From Lineus longissimus (Eukaryota; Nemertea; Pilidiophora; Heteronemertea; Lineidae): a stretch of DNA of 64,000 nucleotides. Positions within the stretch are counted from its first letter, which is position 1. Every line of letters begins with the position of its first letter. Below the pieces are notes generated by a model. That model was not told the origin of the DNA. It worked only from the letters and a program-made list of their open reading frames with translations, and did no database searches. A program made the translations under genes and the position numbers. Location of the stretch: the NCBI RefSeq assembly GCF_910592395.1, contig NC_088325.1, forward strand, positions 7,037,501-7,101,500, written 5' to 3'. Shown piece after piece: positions 45,720 through 55,986 of the stretch.

Positions 45720-46117
45720 GCTCCCGGGAATATGTCCTACTCTGGGTGTAATGCATCTTTGGTAGTTTAACCATTGTCTGAAGAATTCATAGGAGCAACC
45801 CAATCGATAACCTGAATTACCAGGGGAACAATTTCCTTTAGATATTCGGTTGAGGCCAACTCTCTGTTTGTGCATGTCTCCATTGCCATTCTTGTCAAGG
45901 TAATCATTGTAGTTTGAATTGAAACAAGGTCTGCAATGTGGTCTCTTTCCTTCTTTACCGAATTCACCATCATCTAGTAATTTCTCTTCACCACATTTAA
46001 TGCATATCTTTGGGTTTTTTTCCACCACATACTTTGCAGTAATCTATTAATTTCTTTCGTCTATTCTTTTTAAATTCCCTTTCAGGCTTTGTCGTAAAAC
46101 ATTTGACACAGTGCTTA

Positions 46118-46146
46118 GTCGAGCTTTGCTCTCTTGACGAAGTCAT
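46118..46146. repeat. Polinton palindromic repeat supplying a start codon
   Basis: Exact 29-bp copy. On the minus strand it begins ATG and gives the first nine codons of the HNH-like gene. Confidence 0.85.
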
Positions 46147-46271
46147 CTGGTCATAGTAGGACCTTGTCCTACCAACAAAGTTTGGTCCCGATAGGCCAGC
46201 GGACCTGGGTTCATATTGACTGTACCATAATTATAGATAACCACCATTTAAAAGATTAAATATTTTTTCAA

Positions 46272-47456
46272 TTAAGTTTTCAGATGATTTATCTCAGAAA
46301 CTGGTAACCAATCATTGAATTTGTCACTGTAACCCTTCCACTTCACTAATCCTTTTTTTCTTACCTTTACTGGTCTTGTCCCTTAATATCTTCTCGATCT
46401 TGTATTGTAGTTGGTCAGAATTAGGAACGAAATTTCAATTCCTGTTTGTATAAGCATCCTTAAATTTCCTCTTTTTGATAATCTTCAAGCTTGTAGACGA
46501 TAGGATGAGTGAATATGATCTGTTTGGTTTGGAATACTTCCTCAGTGTAGTTTGGCTGATAACCTTTACCGAAAATCGACTTGTACTTTGAAATTCTTAC
46601 ACTGTCACCTACATTGTACTTTGGATCACCAAATGTCTCTTTGAGATGAAGACCGTAAAGGTTGTACCATACAGCTCCTTCGTTTTCCATCTTTCTGGCA
46701 TCTGCTGGTTTCATACCTATTGATGAGTGCAGTGAGTTGTTGTAGCCACTGACCAAGTCATCTAGAACATCAATCCACTTGTCGGTCTCCTTAGCAGTGA
46801 AATACCTCCACATTTTATCCTTTAAAATCCTGTTAAATCTTTCTACTACTGCTGCCTTCTTAGTTGAAAATGTAGAAAACCATAATTCTATGTTTTTTTC
46901 TGCTAAGAGTACCTTGAAGTGCTTGTTGTAGAATTCAGTACCATCATCGAATTGAATCTTTTCCGGTTTTGCCGCAACCGGTATCGTCTCTCTGAAGATC
47001 ACTTTAAATATGTCTCTTATTTCTTCTCCTCTCTTACTCTTCACTGCCAGAGCCCAGGCGTAACAACTGAATAAATCTATTACTGTCAGTATGTATCTAT
47101 ATCGTTTATTTTTACTCTCAAACTTCTGCATGTCAACCAGGTCGGCTTGCCATTGTTGATCGATGTAAGATACCATTGTCTTTCTGAAGGTGAATTTCTT
47201 AATAGCTGGTTTATGTAGTTGATAGGTTGGCAGGGTGTCTAGAAATTCTTTCACTTCTTTGTATTTAATGAGTTTCTTCGTCCAGAAAGTTTTGCTAAGT
47301 TTTGCTCTTGTCTATCTTCCTTTACCTGTTTCCACATTTTACTCAGTGAACTGTAAGCTACAGGACTTTCATGGTTGTAGTACAAATCCCTCAGATACTG
47401 TTCGAGTGAAGCTCTCTGGACTTTAACCTGTTCGAGCTCTGACTCTGCCTCGGTTT
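46272..47456 (-). pseudogene. Polinton integrase (retroviral-type DDE, chromodomain)
   Basis: Catalyses insertion of the element. The N-terminal segment, EQYLRDLYYNHESPVAYSSL at about 47330-47400, matches the start of Polinton integrases. The catalytic core (46460-47254, 264 codons, intact) has WQADLVDM near residue 38, FDDGTEF near 103 and VERFNRILKDKMW near 140, supplying the D, D and E residues. A second frame change near 46450 leads into a C-terminal chromodomain (VKWKGYSDKFNDWLPVSEI) ending at 46272. A frame shift near 47290 falls in a diverged palindromic-repeat copy. Transcribed away from the ATPase gene, which starts 64 bases beyond. Confidence 0.92.
47272..47421. repeat. Two diverged palindromic-repeat copies in the integrase N-terminus
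   Basis: CTTCGTCCAGAAAGTTTTGCT near 47277 and GTTCGAGTGAAGCTCTCTGG at 47400. Both match the consensus weakly. They lie in the linker between the N-terminal segment and the catalytic core and in the N-terminal segment itself. Confidence 0.4.
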
Positions 47457-47519
47457 CATTTCATGTCTATTTAAATAGATTAAAATGGTTGAAAACTGCT
47501 TGTTTATGAACCACACAAC

Positions 47520-48098
47520 ATGCTAATCTCCGGTGTGACGAATTGTGGTAAGACACATTTTGCTCTTGACCTCTTAGATAGAAAAGGGGTATTGTGATAA
47601 GTTCCAGAACATAATCATTTCCTGTCCAACATATTTCAGCAATAAAAGATACAACAGGAAATTAATTTACACAGATAAAAATGTCTACATAGTTAATCCA
47701 GCAGCTGTGTCAAGTGACTTGGACCTTGTGCTTAAATTTGCTACTTTAACCTTTGAAGGATCAAGTATGTTATTCATTATCGATGATTGTGCTAACTTGA
47801 GAGACACAAAGAAGAAGGATTCAGAGTTATGTCATTACCCTTTTCCGGTAGGCACTATAATCTGTCTGTTTAGTTACTTGTTCAGAAGTACAATTCAGTT
47901 GTTAAGGACTTCAGGGAGAATATCAGGATTTTAGTCCTGTTTTTTAATAAGGATGAAGTGGTTATGAAAGATGCCTTAGAAAAAAATAGTGTTATCCCTA
48001 TAGATAAAAGGCAGTATTACATAGAAGAACTTTAGTTGAAAAAGGGATCAAAATTAATCATCAGGTTGCAACATCCCTTTGGCTTTATTTATGTTTAA
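47520..48098 (+). pseudogene. Polinton genome-packaging ATPase, broken
   Basis: A HerA/FtsK-superfamily (A32-like) ATPase that pumps viral DNA into capsids. ATG at 47520 opens MLISGVTNCGKTHFALDLL with a Walker A motif (GVTNCGKTH). After a stop and frame change, the Walker B segment SSMLFIIDDCANLRDTKKKD appears near 47760-47820. After another, QKYNSVVKDFREN, the sensor/arginine-finger region, and ILVLFFNKDEV follow, then a stop and RLQHPFGFIYV ending at 48098. About 193 codons in all, near the usual length. It is one of few plus-strand genes in the element, divergent from the integrase. Confidence 0.87.
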
Positions 48099-48110
48099 TC
48101 CAACCTTGTT

Positions 48111-48156
48111 GTCAAGAGCATAGCTCAAATCGAGCAAAGCTCTCTCGACGAGTCAT
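48111..48156. repeat. Polinton palindromic repeat downstream of the ATPase
   Basis: GTCAAGAGCATAGCTC followed by TCGAGCAAAGCTCTCTCGAC and GAGTCAT: two inverted half-units in the gap between convergent genes. A nearby tandem phrase, AATCCAACCTYRTTGT, is duplicated. Confidence 0.7.
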
Positions 48157-48205
48157 AATCCAACCTCATTGTAAAGGACATAGCTCGAATTTATTAACTA
48201 CTGTA

Positions 48206-48650
48206 CTAAGTCTTATTACTCTTTCTCTTTCTACCCATAAAGTAGTAAATCCCTAACCCTACTCCACTCATTCCTAGGATAATCCAGAGGTATTCGTATT
48301 TCTTCATTTCATCACTTGGTTGGTAGTAGTCACTTAATTGACGTCGTTTAGAATTGCTACTGGCTTATGTGGGTTCAAGTAATTGTACAATGAAAGTGCA
48401 GAGTCAGTATTTTTATAATCTCCAGCAACATCGTTTTCTCTCTTCAATTCAAGGCTGACGAAGTCCATGGTGTTTTTTCTGTGTTCCTCTGACTCCGCTG
48501 AGTCCTTCTGTAAATCTTCTTGAGCTTTATTATGTCTTTTAGTTTCAGCTGCGACACCACCCCATCTAATAAGTTAAAAAGGTAACTAGATCCGGTGAAT
48601 GGTAATCCGTTGATCACAGCACCGCCAAGCGACATACAAATACCTGCCAT
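48206..48650 (-). pseudogene. Small Polinton membrane protein, frameshifted
   Basis: Starts MAGICMSLGGAVINGLPFTG, a glycine-rich N-terminus that I know from a conserved Polinton protein family (MAGIA.A.GGA.VNA type). It continues in another frame as a charged helical segment, TDSALSLYNYLNPHKP, then in a third as QPSDEMKKYEYLWIILGMSG with a single transmembrane segment and a basic tail ending at 48206. Its position downstream of the minor capsid gene fits a virion membrane or capsid-associated protein. Two frame changes make it a pseudogene. Confidence 0.65.
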
Positions 48651-49445
48651 TATGACTAAATCTAATTTTGCCTAGACTGGTGGTTACCTGGACTGATAGT
48701 GACCTACACTGGACTACCAATTGGTACTGTACATGTACATCAAAACCATTAAGATCGATAATGTCACCGTGTTCATTTGTTAAGCGGATATCCAACTTGT
48801 TGAAGCTTGATTTGCATGGTATTTCTATTGGTCTATCAAAGCCGTATGCTATCGTGTCTCCAAGGCTAGCTTCCATAATCAGTTTTGTGGCTAGCTTATC
48901 CGATGGTTCACCGTTACTAAGTACATTACTAGAATTGATTATGTCACAGTGAAAAACAAAATAGTTCATTGGTCTTAAATTGATTGGGGTAACGTTTATG
49001 AGCTCACCATCAAGTGAAAAATAAGGAGTTTCAGAATGTTCAAAGCCAAATAATTCATTGCTTTTACCCATAAAAATAATTTGGTACCGATCATTTCTTC
49101 TCTTCATTAATTGCATGATAGCCTTACCAGTGGGTTCATGTAGATTAAATCTAACAGCACTTTTACTTACGTTCTGTTCTCTCAGTTTATCTGCAAACGT
49201 TATTAAAAGCTTTCTAGATCATAGAGGCCATCGGGTATCTTAATCGTGGTCAACAGACGACCAATTAGGACCTTAAATTTGTTATTATCCCTGACCTCAC
49301 TGCTGTTGTAAAATGAACAAGGTATTCCCGTATATGTTAAACTGATGCTACATGCATTCTGAATTTCGGTGCTGAGATTAACAGTTAAATCACTTGAACT
49401 CTGTTCTGGGTGGTCTCTAGAATCAATGTTTAACACAGTTATCAT
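48586..49445 (-). pseudogene. Polinton minor capsid (penton-like) protein, one frameshift
   Basis: The N-terminal frame (49203-49445) starts MITVLNIDSRDHPEQSSSDL and contains LSTEIQNACSISLTYTGIP, the usual opening strands of Polinton minor capsid proteins. After a shift near 49200 the second frame (48586-49116, open upstream to near 49197) has ELFGFEHSETPYFS, SNVLSNGEPSDKL and DIIDLNGFDVHVQYQL, matching the family's single-jelly-roll C-terminus. About 70 bases at the 3' end overlap the next gene in another frame; the true stop was probably earlier. The protein would form the five-fold capsomer. Confidence 0.8.
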
Positions 49446-49473
49446 TTAATTTCAATTAATAATTCTATTTAAT

Positions 49474-49710
49474 CTATTTCATTTTGTTTCTGGGTAAGAT
49501 ACCTTGGTCGTAAAGGTACTCTAATGTTAAATTACCAACAGCTACAATTCCACTAAGTTTCAGAATCTCTTCTTGGTTGGCCTGACTTGGTGAACCAATG
49601 TTAATTCTTCAAAACCTTCTTAGTAATTAAGAGTAACCAATAGTTGTTGTTGCCAATAAGAAACTTTGGTACAGAGTATTGATGATGTCTTTCTTTCCTG
49701 GTGTATCCAT
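49474..49710 (-). pseudogene. Small Polinton protein between capsid genes
   Basis: 79 codons from an ATG at 49708-49710 to a stop at 49474, starting MDTPGKKDIINTLYQSFLLA and ending EYLYDQGILPRNKMK. Two in-frame stops lie in the middle. The pattern, an ~80-residue protein with hydrophobic helices and a Y.QG.IP tail between the major and minor capsid genes, recurs in Polintons. Function unknown, probably virion-associated. Confidence 0.55.
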
Positions 49711-49726
49711 TTGGTTAGAAGGAAAT

Positions 49727-51023
49727 CTAATGCTGTAAAGAAACAATCTGTGAATTCTTGATATTAACCTGAGCATCAGAAACCACGAATAAGTGCATTT
49801 TGTATGGTCCCTTTCTTGTTTCTCTTGTTATTGATAATTGTATTCCAACCTTTGTGTTTTGAAGCTTTTTACCTGAACCGTGGAGATGGTTGTCCTCTGT
49901 GGTTCTCAAATCCAACCACAAACCATAGTGGTTAGTGTCACCATAGTATTTCTCCACTGTCATGTAACAATCAGAGTTTTCTTCATATCTTCAGACATGA
50001 AGTGCTTCTTGATCTCCTCCCATTGGTCAATCATTCTCATTCCTTCCTGGGAACACTTGATTCGAAACACCCTCTATTGTAATCTGTACTTCAGTGATAT
50101 TGGGGTTTTCGAACTTTTCGGTGACTCTCACACCATCGGCATAATCTGTCACCAATAGAAGCAATATGCCATTAATGGACATCCTTGGAAAATTGATGTT
50201 CTCGCTAATTAGGGTTTCATTGGAAGTAACATTCTTGAAGTGATCTACCCAATCGTAATAGATTGAGAAGCCAGAATTCTACTTGCTATTGTCTTTTGAG
50301 TTACTGTGTCATATTCAAAACAGATATTTTAAAGTTTTTAGTTCATGTTTGCAGTTGTACCTGTTACTATGATTTCCTCCTTGGGTGCCAGTGTGATCTC
50401 AATGATCACGTCCTCGTGAATTGGAAACTTGTAAAAAGCAGCATGAGTTTCAAACAATTCAAAATCTGATGATATCTTGTATTTGTTACCGAACACTTTC
50501 TTCAGTGTCTTTTCATCACTAGTTTCACCGGTAACATGGGCTTCAGATACACCAGATTATAACTCCCCGAGATTCTTTGACTGAATACCTTGAAACATCC
50601 TATTGTTTCTTTCCTCCTCTGTTAACCACAAATCTTTAAATGTTGAATAATGACTGTATTCGTTGCGATCAAATACCTGTTCTGTTCCCCATTTAATCAC
50701 CATCTTGGAGATCAAGTTTCTACTGAGGTTGTTAACCACACTATTTTTGGAATCACCAGAAATGGTGACATCAGAAGACAAAAAAAGAGATCTAGGGACA
50801 AAGAATGTATTCTCTCTCAATGCCGGGATTCTAACATACAAGGTTTCCTTGGGATTAGCAGAAGATGGATTGTGAGTGATAATGTGATGTTGCCTATCAG
50901 CCTTCAAACCGAGTGGTATTTTATGTCTCCTCTCAGTTTTGAGTAATCCTCCCCTTGCCATTCTATTTATTTTTCTATCCAACTCAAATGCTTTTTGACA
51001 TTCTCGAACAAGTTTATCTATTA
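49727..51023 (-). pseudogene. Polinton major capsid protein, frameshifted
   Basis: Double-jelly-roll capsid protein that forms the trimeric capsomers. The N-terminal frame (50557-51023) has NPSSANPKETLYVRIPA, the strand SGDSKNSVVNNLSRNLISKM and the highly conserved LTEEERNNRMFQGIQS. After frame changes, HEDVIIEITLAPKEEI and SINGILLLVTDYADGV appear in the middle. The C-terminus (49727-49963) has HYGLWLDLRTTEDNHLHGSG, GIQLSITRETRKGPYKMHLF and VVSDAQVNIKNSQIVSLQH, matching the family's end. The length (~430 codons) is near normal. The start codon is lost: a stop lies just upstream of 51023. Confidence 0.9.
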
Positions 51024-52627
51024 CTTGCTACCATCACACAAAGTTTCAGCCATCCAGCCCTAGCGATGACAAAAAGTGCTCCATTAACGGAGGACGACGG
51101 TATCGTATAAGCTCTCCAGAGGTGAGCTAACCAGAACACTTTCGGGTGGTTAGAATCGAATCCTGCTTGACAAGGGAGGGACTAGATTTTATGCTCGACA
51201 ACAAGCAAACCAGCCATAGATACATTTCCAGCTGCTCTACTTTTCACAACATTTCATACCATTTTCAGAAAGGATGTTGCAATTGGGTCGAAGGACAATG
51301 GAAGGTGGGTACAAGTGATGTAGAGCAGAGGATGACAGACACACCACAAACCTCAGCAAGGTCAATTCAATGAATAACAAAGATAATTTTATTCAAAATA
51401 CTTTTCTTTTTCGACAATTCTTTCTTATTTACATAGAAAATGCAAAAGTCTGACAGAAAATCAACAAATACTTTTTTAATTACATGTGCATGTGAATCAT
51501 CACAAAAAGATGACCATAAAATGTCACAGCCAAACTGTGAACTGAATTCCACCCTAGTGTCTGACAGTATAACAAGTCAAGAAGTTCTACAAGCCACACC
51601 CTCCCTTATTCAAATGCTTCATTCAGACTCAAATACACATTACAAGTCAGTCCACGGTCAGACCTGATACAGAGCAGACGTGTTCTTGTACAACTCTCAT
51701 TCATTTCGTTTTTTCTTATACAATACATGTTGACTGTATCAAAATCCCTTTATTTTTAACAAACCTACATGTATAATAGTGTTCGAGATGTTGACAAATA
51801 TGTCATAAGTGTGCTGCAGTTTTCAGAAGGTGAACCTCAAATGAATCTTGACATTATGTCACGTAGCTTTAATCCATCGAAAACTTCTCTCCGATAACTA
51901 TCAATCCCGAAAAATGCAGAAATGAACAGGGCAGCAAAGTCAAGCACGTAAACATCGTACATGCAATGTATGTGTCTCAGCGCTGTTGTTGTGTTCATGT
52001 AATGGACGATGCATCGTGACTTCAAATGCGTTTAACATGGCACTCCTTTTCCAGTAAGTGTCACCATTTTCTTGGGCAGCATAGTTAGAATTAAGTTTTG
52101 AATATATTACAGCTACACTTCTTTATGCCAACATTCATCAGAGGTAGGTATCATAAAAATCAAATGGCAATTACTGAAATGACAGCAATATGAAACATTT
52201 CTAAACATCTCCAACTCCACTATAGCAAATCTGAACCAAAGTCTGAAATCAGATGGTTCCGTGGATCTGTCCTATCAGAGAGCCATCTTTCCTGCCGCAA
52301 TTTATACTAATTTCTCATTTTCACAGTCATTCGATGACACCACCGCCACCAACAAAATACTGCCTTCCCCACCCTGAACCAATTAGATGATGATGTTCAA
52401 TGCCAAATTACAATAACCGGTAGACGCATTTTAAGAAATTCACAACGACAACAAAATCTGGACGATTACATTACATGCGTTGTTATGCCTTCAATAATAA
52501 TGGAAGCTTCATTACCTCCTAACATGGGAATCTTTGAGCAGAAAACACTAATCAAACAATAACTCCATCTTGTCAAAGGCTGGAATAGTTCGAGCTGGAA
52601 TTTGGTACCACACTTCAATATAGCAAG
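51024..52627. other. Right flank of the Polinton; no gene seen
   Basis: No continuation of Polinton genes and no inverse of the left end. GAGGTGAGCTAACC near 51119 resembles the terminus of the AGGTCA-rich repeat family but nothing else of it is present. TTTATT (AATAAA on the minus strand) lies at 51388-51393. Confidence 0.35.
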
Positions 52628-53056
52628 TACCGTTAGTACCTCTCTATTCAAGACACCCTATGGACTGATAAATGCTGTTCATAACCCTTTAAAGACTACT
52701 CTCGCGCTGCACTGCGAGCAACCAATTTCCGTCGTTACGGCCTGATCTCGCATCTTTGCGAGCAATAGAGTCCCCGTTAGAACTTCGTTCCGGCTGCAGC
52801 AAATGGCCCAGTCCATGTTTTAGAAACACACTGGGAGATTCTCCAGATTCTACGCTGTACCTTTTCTATTCAGCACATCTCTGTCGGACCGGTGTGATCA
52901 TCTGAACACCTTTAGTCCTTAAAGGGTTAATAGAGAGGGGTCCTGATTAGAGAGGTAAAACTGAATGAAAACAACCAATTTGGGACCAAAACTAGTGACC
53001 TCAAAAGAAAGGTTGTCGTTTAATAAGGGGTGTCTGCTGAGGGAGGTTCCACTGTA
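52628..53056 (-). mobile_element. pogo-like MITE, copy 8, interrupted by a piggyBac-type MITE
   Basis: Ends TACCGTTAGTACCTCTCTATT and GGGAGGTTCCACTGTA, bounded by TA. It is split by the element at 52685-52926. The two halves continue the consensus across that insertion. Confidence 0.7.
52685..52926. mobile_element. piggyBac-type MITE (242 bp) nested in the pogo-like MITE
   Basis: Ends CCCTTTAAAGACTA and the inverse CCCTTTAAGGACTA (one mismatch in 14). The right flank is TTAA; the left flank is ATAA, a mutated copy. The target TTAA is the one in the MITE phrase CCTTAATAGAG, which fixes the insertion order. Confidence 0.75.
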
Positions 53057-55684
53057 CATCTATCAACTGCTACTGCTTGATGGGGTTATTGAGTGGTGAA
53101 TGAACTGTCCATGGTGAGCGGCCTAAAAAAACAACTTGGGGTCAATGGTAAAGAGATGGTGTATCTGCCTGTTTCTGGCCTCTTTACTCAAGGAAAAGTC
53201 CAGTGGCATTGGGGCAAGAAGAGCCAGTGCGCCAACAAGTACCGTCAATTAGACACAGATGAAAAGGATTTAGAACTTCCAAAGGCAATTTTTTTAGTTC
53301 ACTAGTACACAATGTACTTGAAAGTTTCAACTGGGTTGTTGCTAACAGGCTCATATAAGTAGAAATTTCGTCGGGTTTCAGTGCCAATTTGTTGATAACT
53401 TGGCTTCAGTTTTTAACCAAGAATTGCTATTCGGTTCTGGTATGATAAGACTGAGGTGGCACAGCTGACATAGAAATGTCAAGTTGCAGGGGTGAGTCAG
53501 TGATAACTACTGTTATTAATTGAGAGGCTTCAGGTGACCGTACAAAAAGACACACTTTGGGCACTTACAAATTTTCATCACACCAACAATCAAAATATAA
53601 ACTGGTTGACATCCCAAGCGGATTTTTTTTTAAAGTTGATCGTCCATTTCTGCCTCAAACACAGTGAAGCCCACACCACAAGGCACATAATCACAATCAT
53701 TTGGAAGGAAAGAACTTCAGCCTAAGAAATACGTAACAGGTGCCAACTTTTTGCCAATATCATCTCTGAAACACAGCCAACATAAAGATCACAGGCAAAT
53801 GAATGTTCAGCATTACATTAGGACAAACAGGAACTCATTTTTTAACTTTGCTAACAAGCGACATGAACTGAAAACATTTCAGGTGGTTATGGCAAAATGT
53901 AACGTAATCAGCACAATTTTCTCGATATCAACTGGTTCACCACTATTCCACAGGCAAAGAGCTATCATATACACAAATGATTTGGAGGCTAAAACAATAT
54001 TCTGTAGCCGAAATGAGGTGTAGTTTTTTGTGCAAGAAACTTTGCGGATTGAGCCCAGACGTTCCCTTGAATACTATGTAATAGAAGTACATGTATGTGT
54101 TTATCATGCATTGTTACAATTCTCGTGATGTCCAAGGCCAATTCATGAATTTCACACTAATTCACAAAATTCTTGGCATGTACAATACACAATACATCTG
54201 CGAAATAAACGTTTTTCAACAAAGAATGAAATACAGAAACCATATTTTACATGAATTGAGCATTTTCAGTCAGGAGTATAAAAACAACCGAGCTGCCAAC
54301 CCTCTTGGAAGTCTATCAGGATCTATTGTCAAGAAGCTCCCTTTCTTTCAGTATTTTTCACCCAGTTACAAGGACTTTCAGTAGTTTTGCAAGTGATCTT
54401 GAAGGAAAATTTCAATGGTTTTCAGGACTATTTCACCAATTTTGACCAAATACTAAAAGTACTGATGGGTGTCAGCCCCATTTAACATGTACATTAATGA
54501 ACTTTCTGTATACTTTGATGCAGTGAAGTGCGAGGCAGGATTCCAGACAGACTGTTATCTGTGAATAAAACAATCAACTTTCTTGCAGTATGGCTGAATA
54601 CAACATTTCTGCCACAACATGGAAAACCTAGCAATTCACTCTTGTGAAGAAATTGAGTTCCTGCTGAGAATGACTGCACTGTCGTTACTGATTCAGGGCT
54701 TTCTGATGTAAAGATGATGTCACAATAAATGTGTGGAAAACAAAGAGAGACATGCTCGTACTCATTTGTTGTGTGTTTGGAGGTTAAATGCGAGTGAAAA
54801 GTGAAGAAAAAATTTTGGCACAAAAGTGCAGCCTTGCACCCCAACAAGCTGCTCATGTTGGAAAGCCCTGAAATTGATTGGTCTCGACCCCAATTTTACG
54901 CGCCGACTGCCGAGTGAAATGCAATTGATCAGCTGACAAGAACATAATGCTTCTCATCTTATTTTGAAACCTTTGAATGAAGTCAGTTCACAAAAAGTTG
55001 TAGAAACTGAGTAACCAGGAATAATGGCAGCATTGCCACCAAGCATTTGGTTAAATATTCTAAAACAACCGGGTCAGAAAACGAACCGTACATTACAGTG
55101 TAAATGCACTATGTGCAAATGAAGCCTCCTTTTGAATTCAGCGGTTATGTTTATAGGCAACCATAACCGCCTGGGTTGGTGCAAAATATGGCAGCAGTCA
55201 AAAAGCATTTAAAACCACATTATTCTTTATCTGATTAATTTGAGATGTTTAGAATAGAAATTGACACTTCACTGTCAGTATTGATTGCCTCACCAACTCG
55301 GTTTTGGTCAACATTTTAGCTCCACCCTCGCGGTTTTGGTGTGACAACCAATACCTCCAGCTTGGTATCAATTCCTCAAACAAAGAGACAATCATTGAAA
55401 CGGCCCCCTACAGAACACATGTACACATGGTTATATACAAATTACCAAGCAAAGATAGAGAGATCGACGCTTGGAATTCCAATATCTTTAAGAACAGAGT
55501 ATAAGAAACAAAAGGTCATACCGGGCTCCATTCTTGATGGACGTGATATGGTTTCTCATGATTGTAACCACTGTATACAATGAAGGTGAACTGCTGCATA
55601 ATGCAATATCTCAATTAAAGCCCTAAATATGGCAGTTGATGATCAATCCGACAACTCAGGTCAGGATATTCCAGGAATGCTTGT
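53057..55684. other. No gene seen
   Basis: AT-rich, downstream of KMT2 on the minus strand. Long open frames here lack splice context or known motifs. Confidence 0.35.
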
Positions 55685-55986
55685 TTAACTCTTTCAGCCC
55701 GCAAGCGGTATATACATGTTTGATTTCACAGCCGCAGACCGTATACTCACTGTTTTCAAATTCAAATTTCCCGCACTGTCACATGATGCCTTTGCCTTAT
55801 ATGGTGACTCAAGCAACATATGACAATGCGTCGACAATCTTTTCAAACGATTATAGTTGGATTGAGTTATCAGATGATGCTGCAATTTGTGCTATCGTCT
55901 GCCGATTTTGAATGTCTGATTTTCTGAAATTCGCCTCGGTTTTCAAATCAAACGGTGCGAAATGAGTTACGGGCTGAAAGAGTTAA
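55685..55986. mobile_element. TTAA-flanked MITE (302 bp)
   Basis: TTAA at both ends (55685-55688 and 55983-55986). Termini CTCTTTCAGCCCGYAA, 13 of 13 perfect then diverging. A third piggyBac-like family by target site and size. Open frames inside are not coding. Confidence 0.7.

Larger units (their letters stand above)
45573..46146 (-). pseudogene. Double zinc-ribbon / HNH-like protein, truncated
   Basis: Probably a small nuclease or DNA-binding protein. The start ATG at 46144-46146 lies inside an exact palindromic repeat, so the protein begins MTSSREQSS. Two zinc-ribbon-like units follow: HCVKC...YCKVC, then, after a frame change near 46025, ICIKCGEE...HCRPCFNSNY. Next comes GYRLGCSYEFFRQWLNYQ, and DLDHVLPIKEL, which has the look of an HNH Asp-His core. 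A 25-30-residue stretch before that core (SSKAFMKESGLSEALMTKSG) is encoded by two or three further repeat copies. The 3' end is replaced by a minisatellite. HNH assignment rests on motif shape only. Confidence 0.55.
37469..51023. mobile_element. Decayed Polinton/Maverick (endogenous adintovirus-like element)
   Basis: Thirteen and a half kilobases carry the Polinton hallmark set: protein-primed family B DNA polymerase, retroviral-type integrase with chromodomain, HerA/FtsK-type packaging ATPase, and major and minor capsid proteins. Almost every conserved gene is cut by frameshifts or stops, so it is a fossil. Extra genes include a deoxynucleoside kinase and an HNH-like protein. No terminal inverted repeats, 6-bp target duplication or cysteine protease were found, so one or both ends may be lost. 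Limits given are the outermost coding signals. Confidence 0.9.

Noticed and set aside
46147-46271. tRNA-like GGGTTCA near 46208
   Set aside because: No matching A box or cloverleaf could be drawn.
36994-51400. Search for Polinton terminal inverted repeats and 6-bp target duplication
   Set aside because: No inverse match between 37.1-37.5 kb and 51.0-51.4 kb could be seen by eye, so no boundary is claimed.
54494-54856. 120-codon minus-strand frame
   Set aside because: Lies in the presumed KMT2 downstream region, with no recognisable motif.
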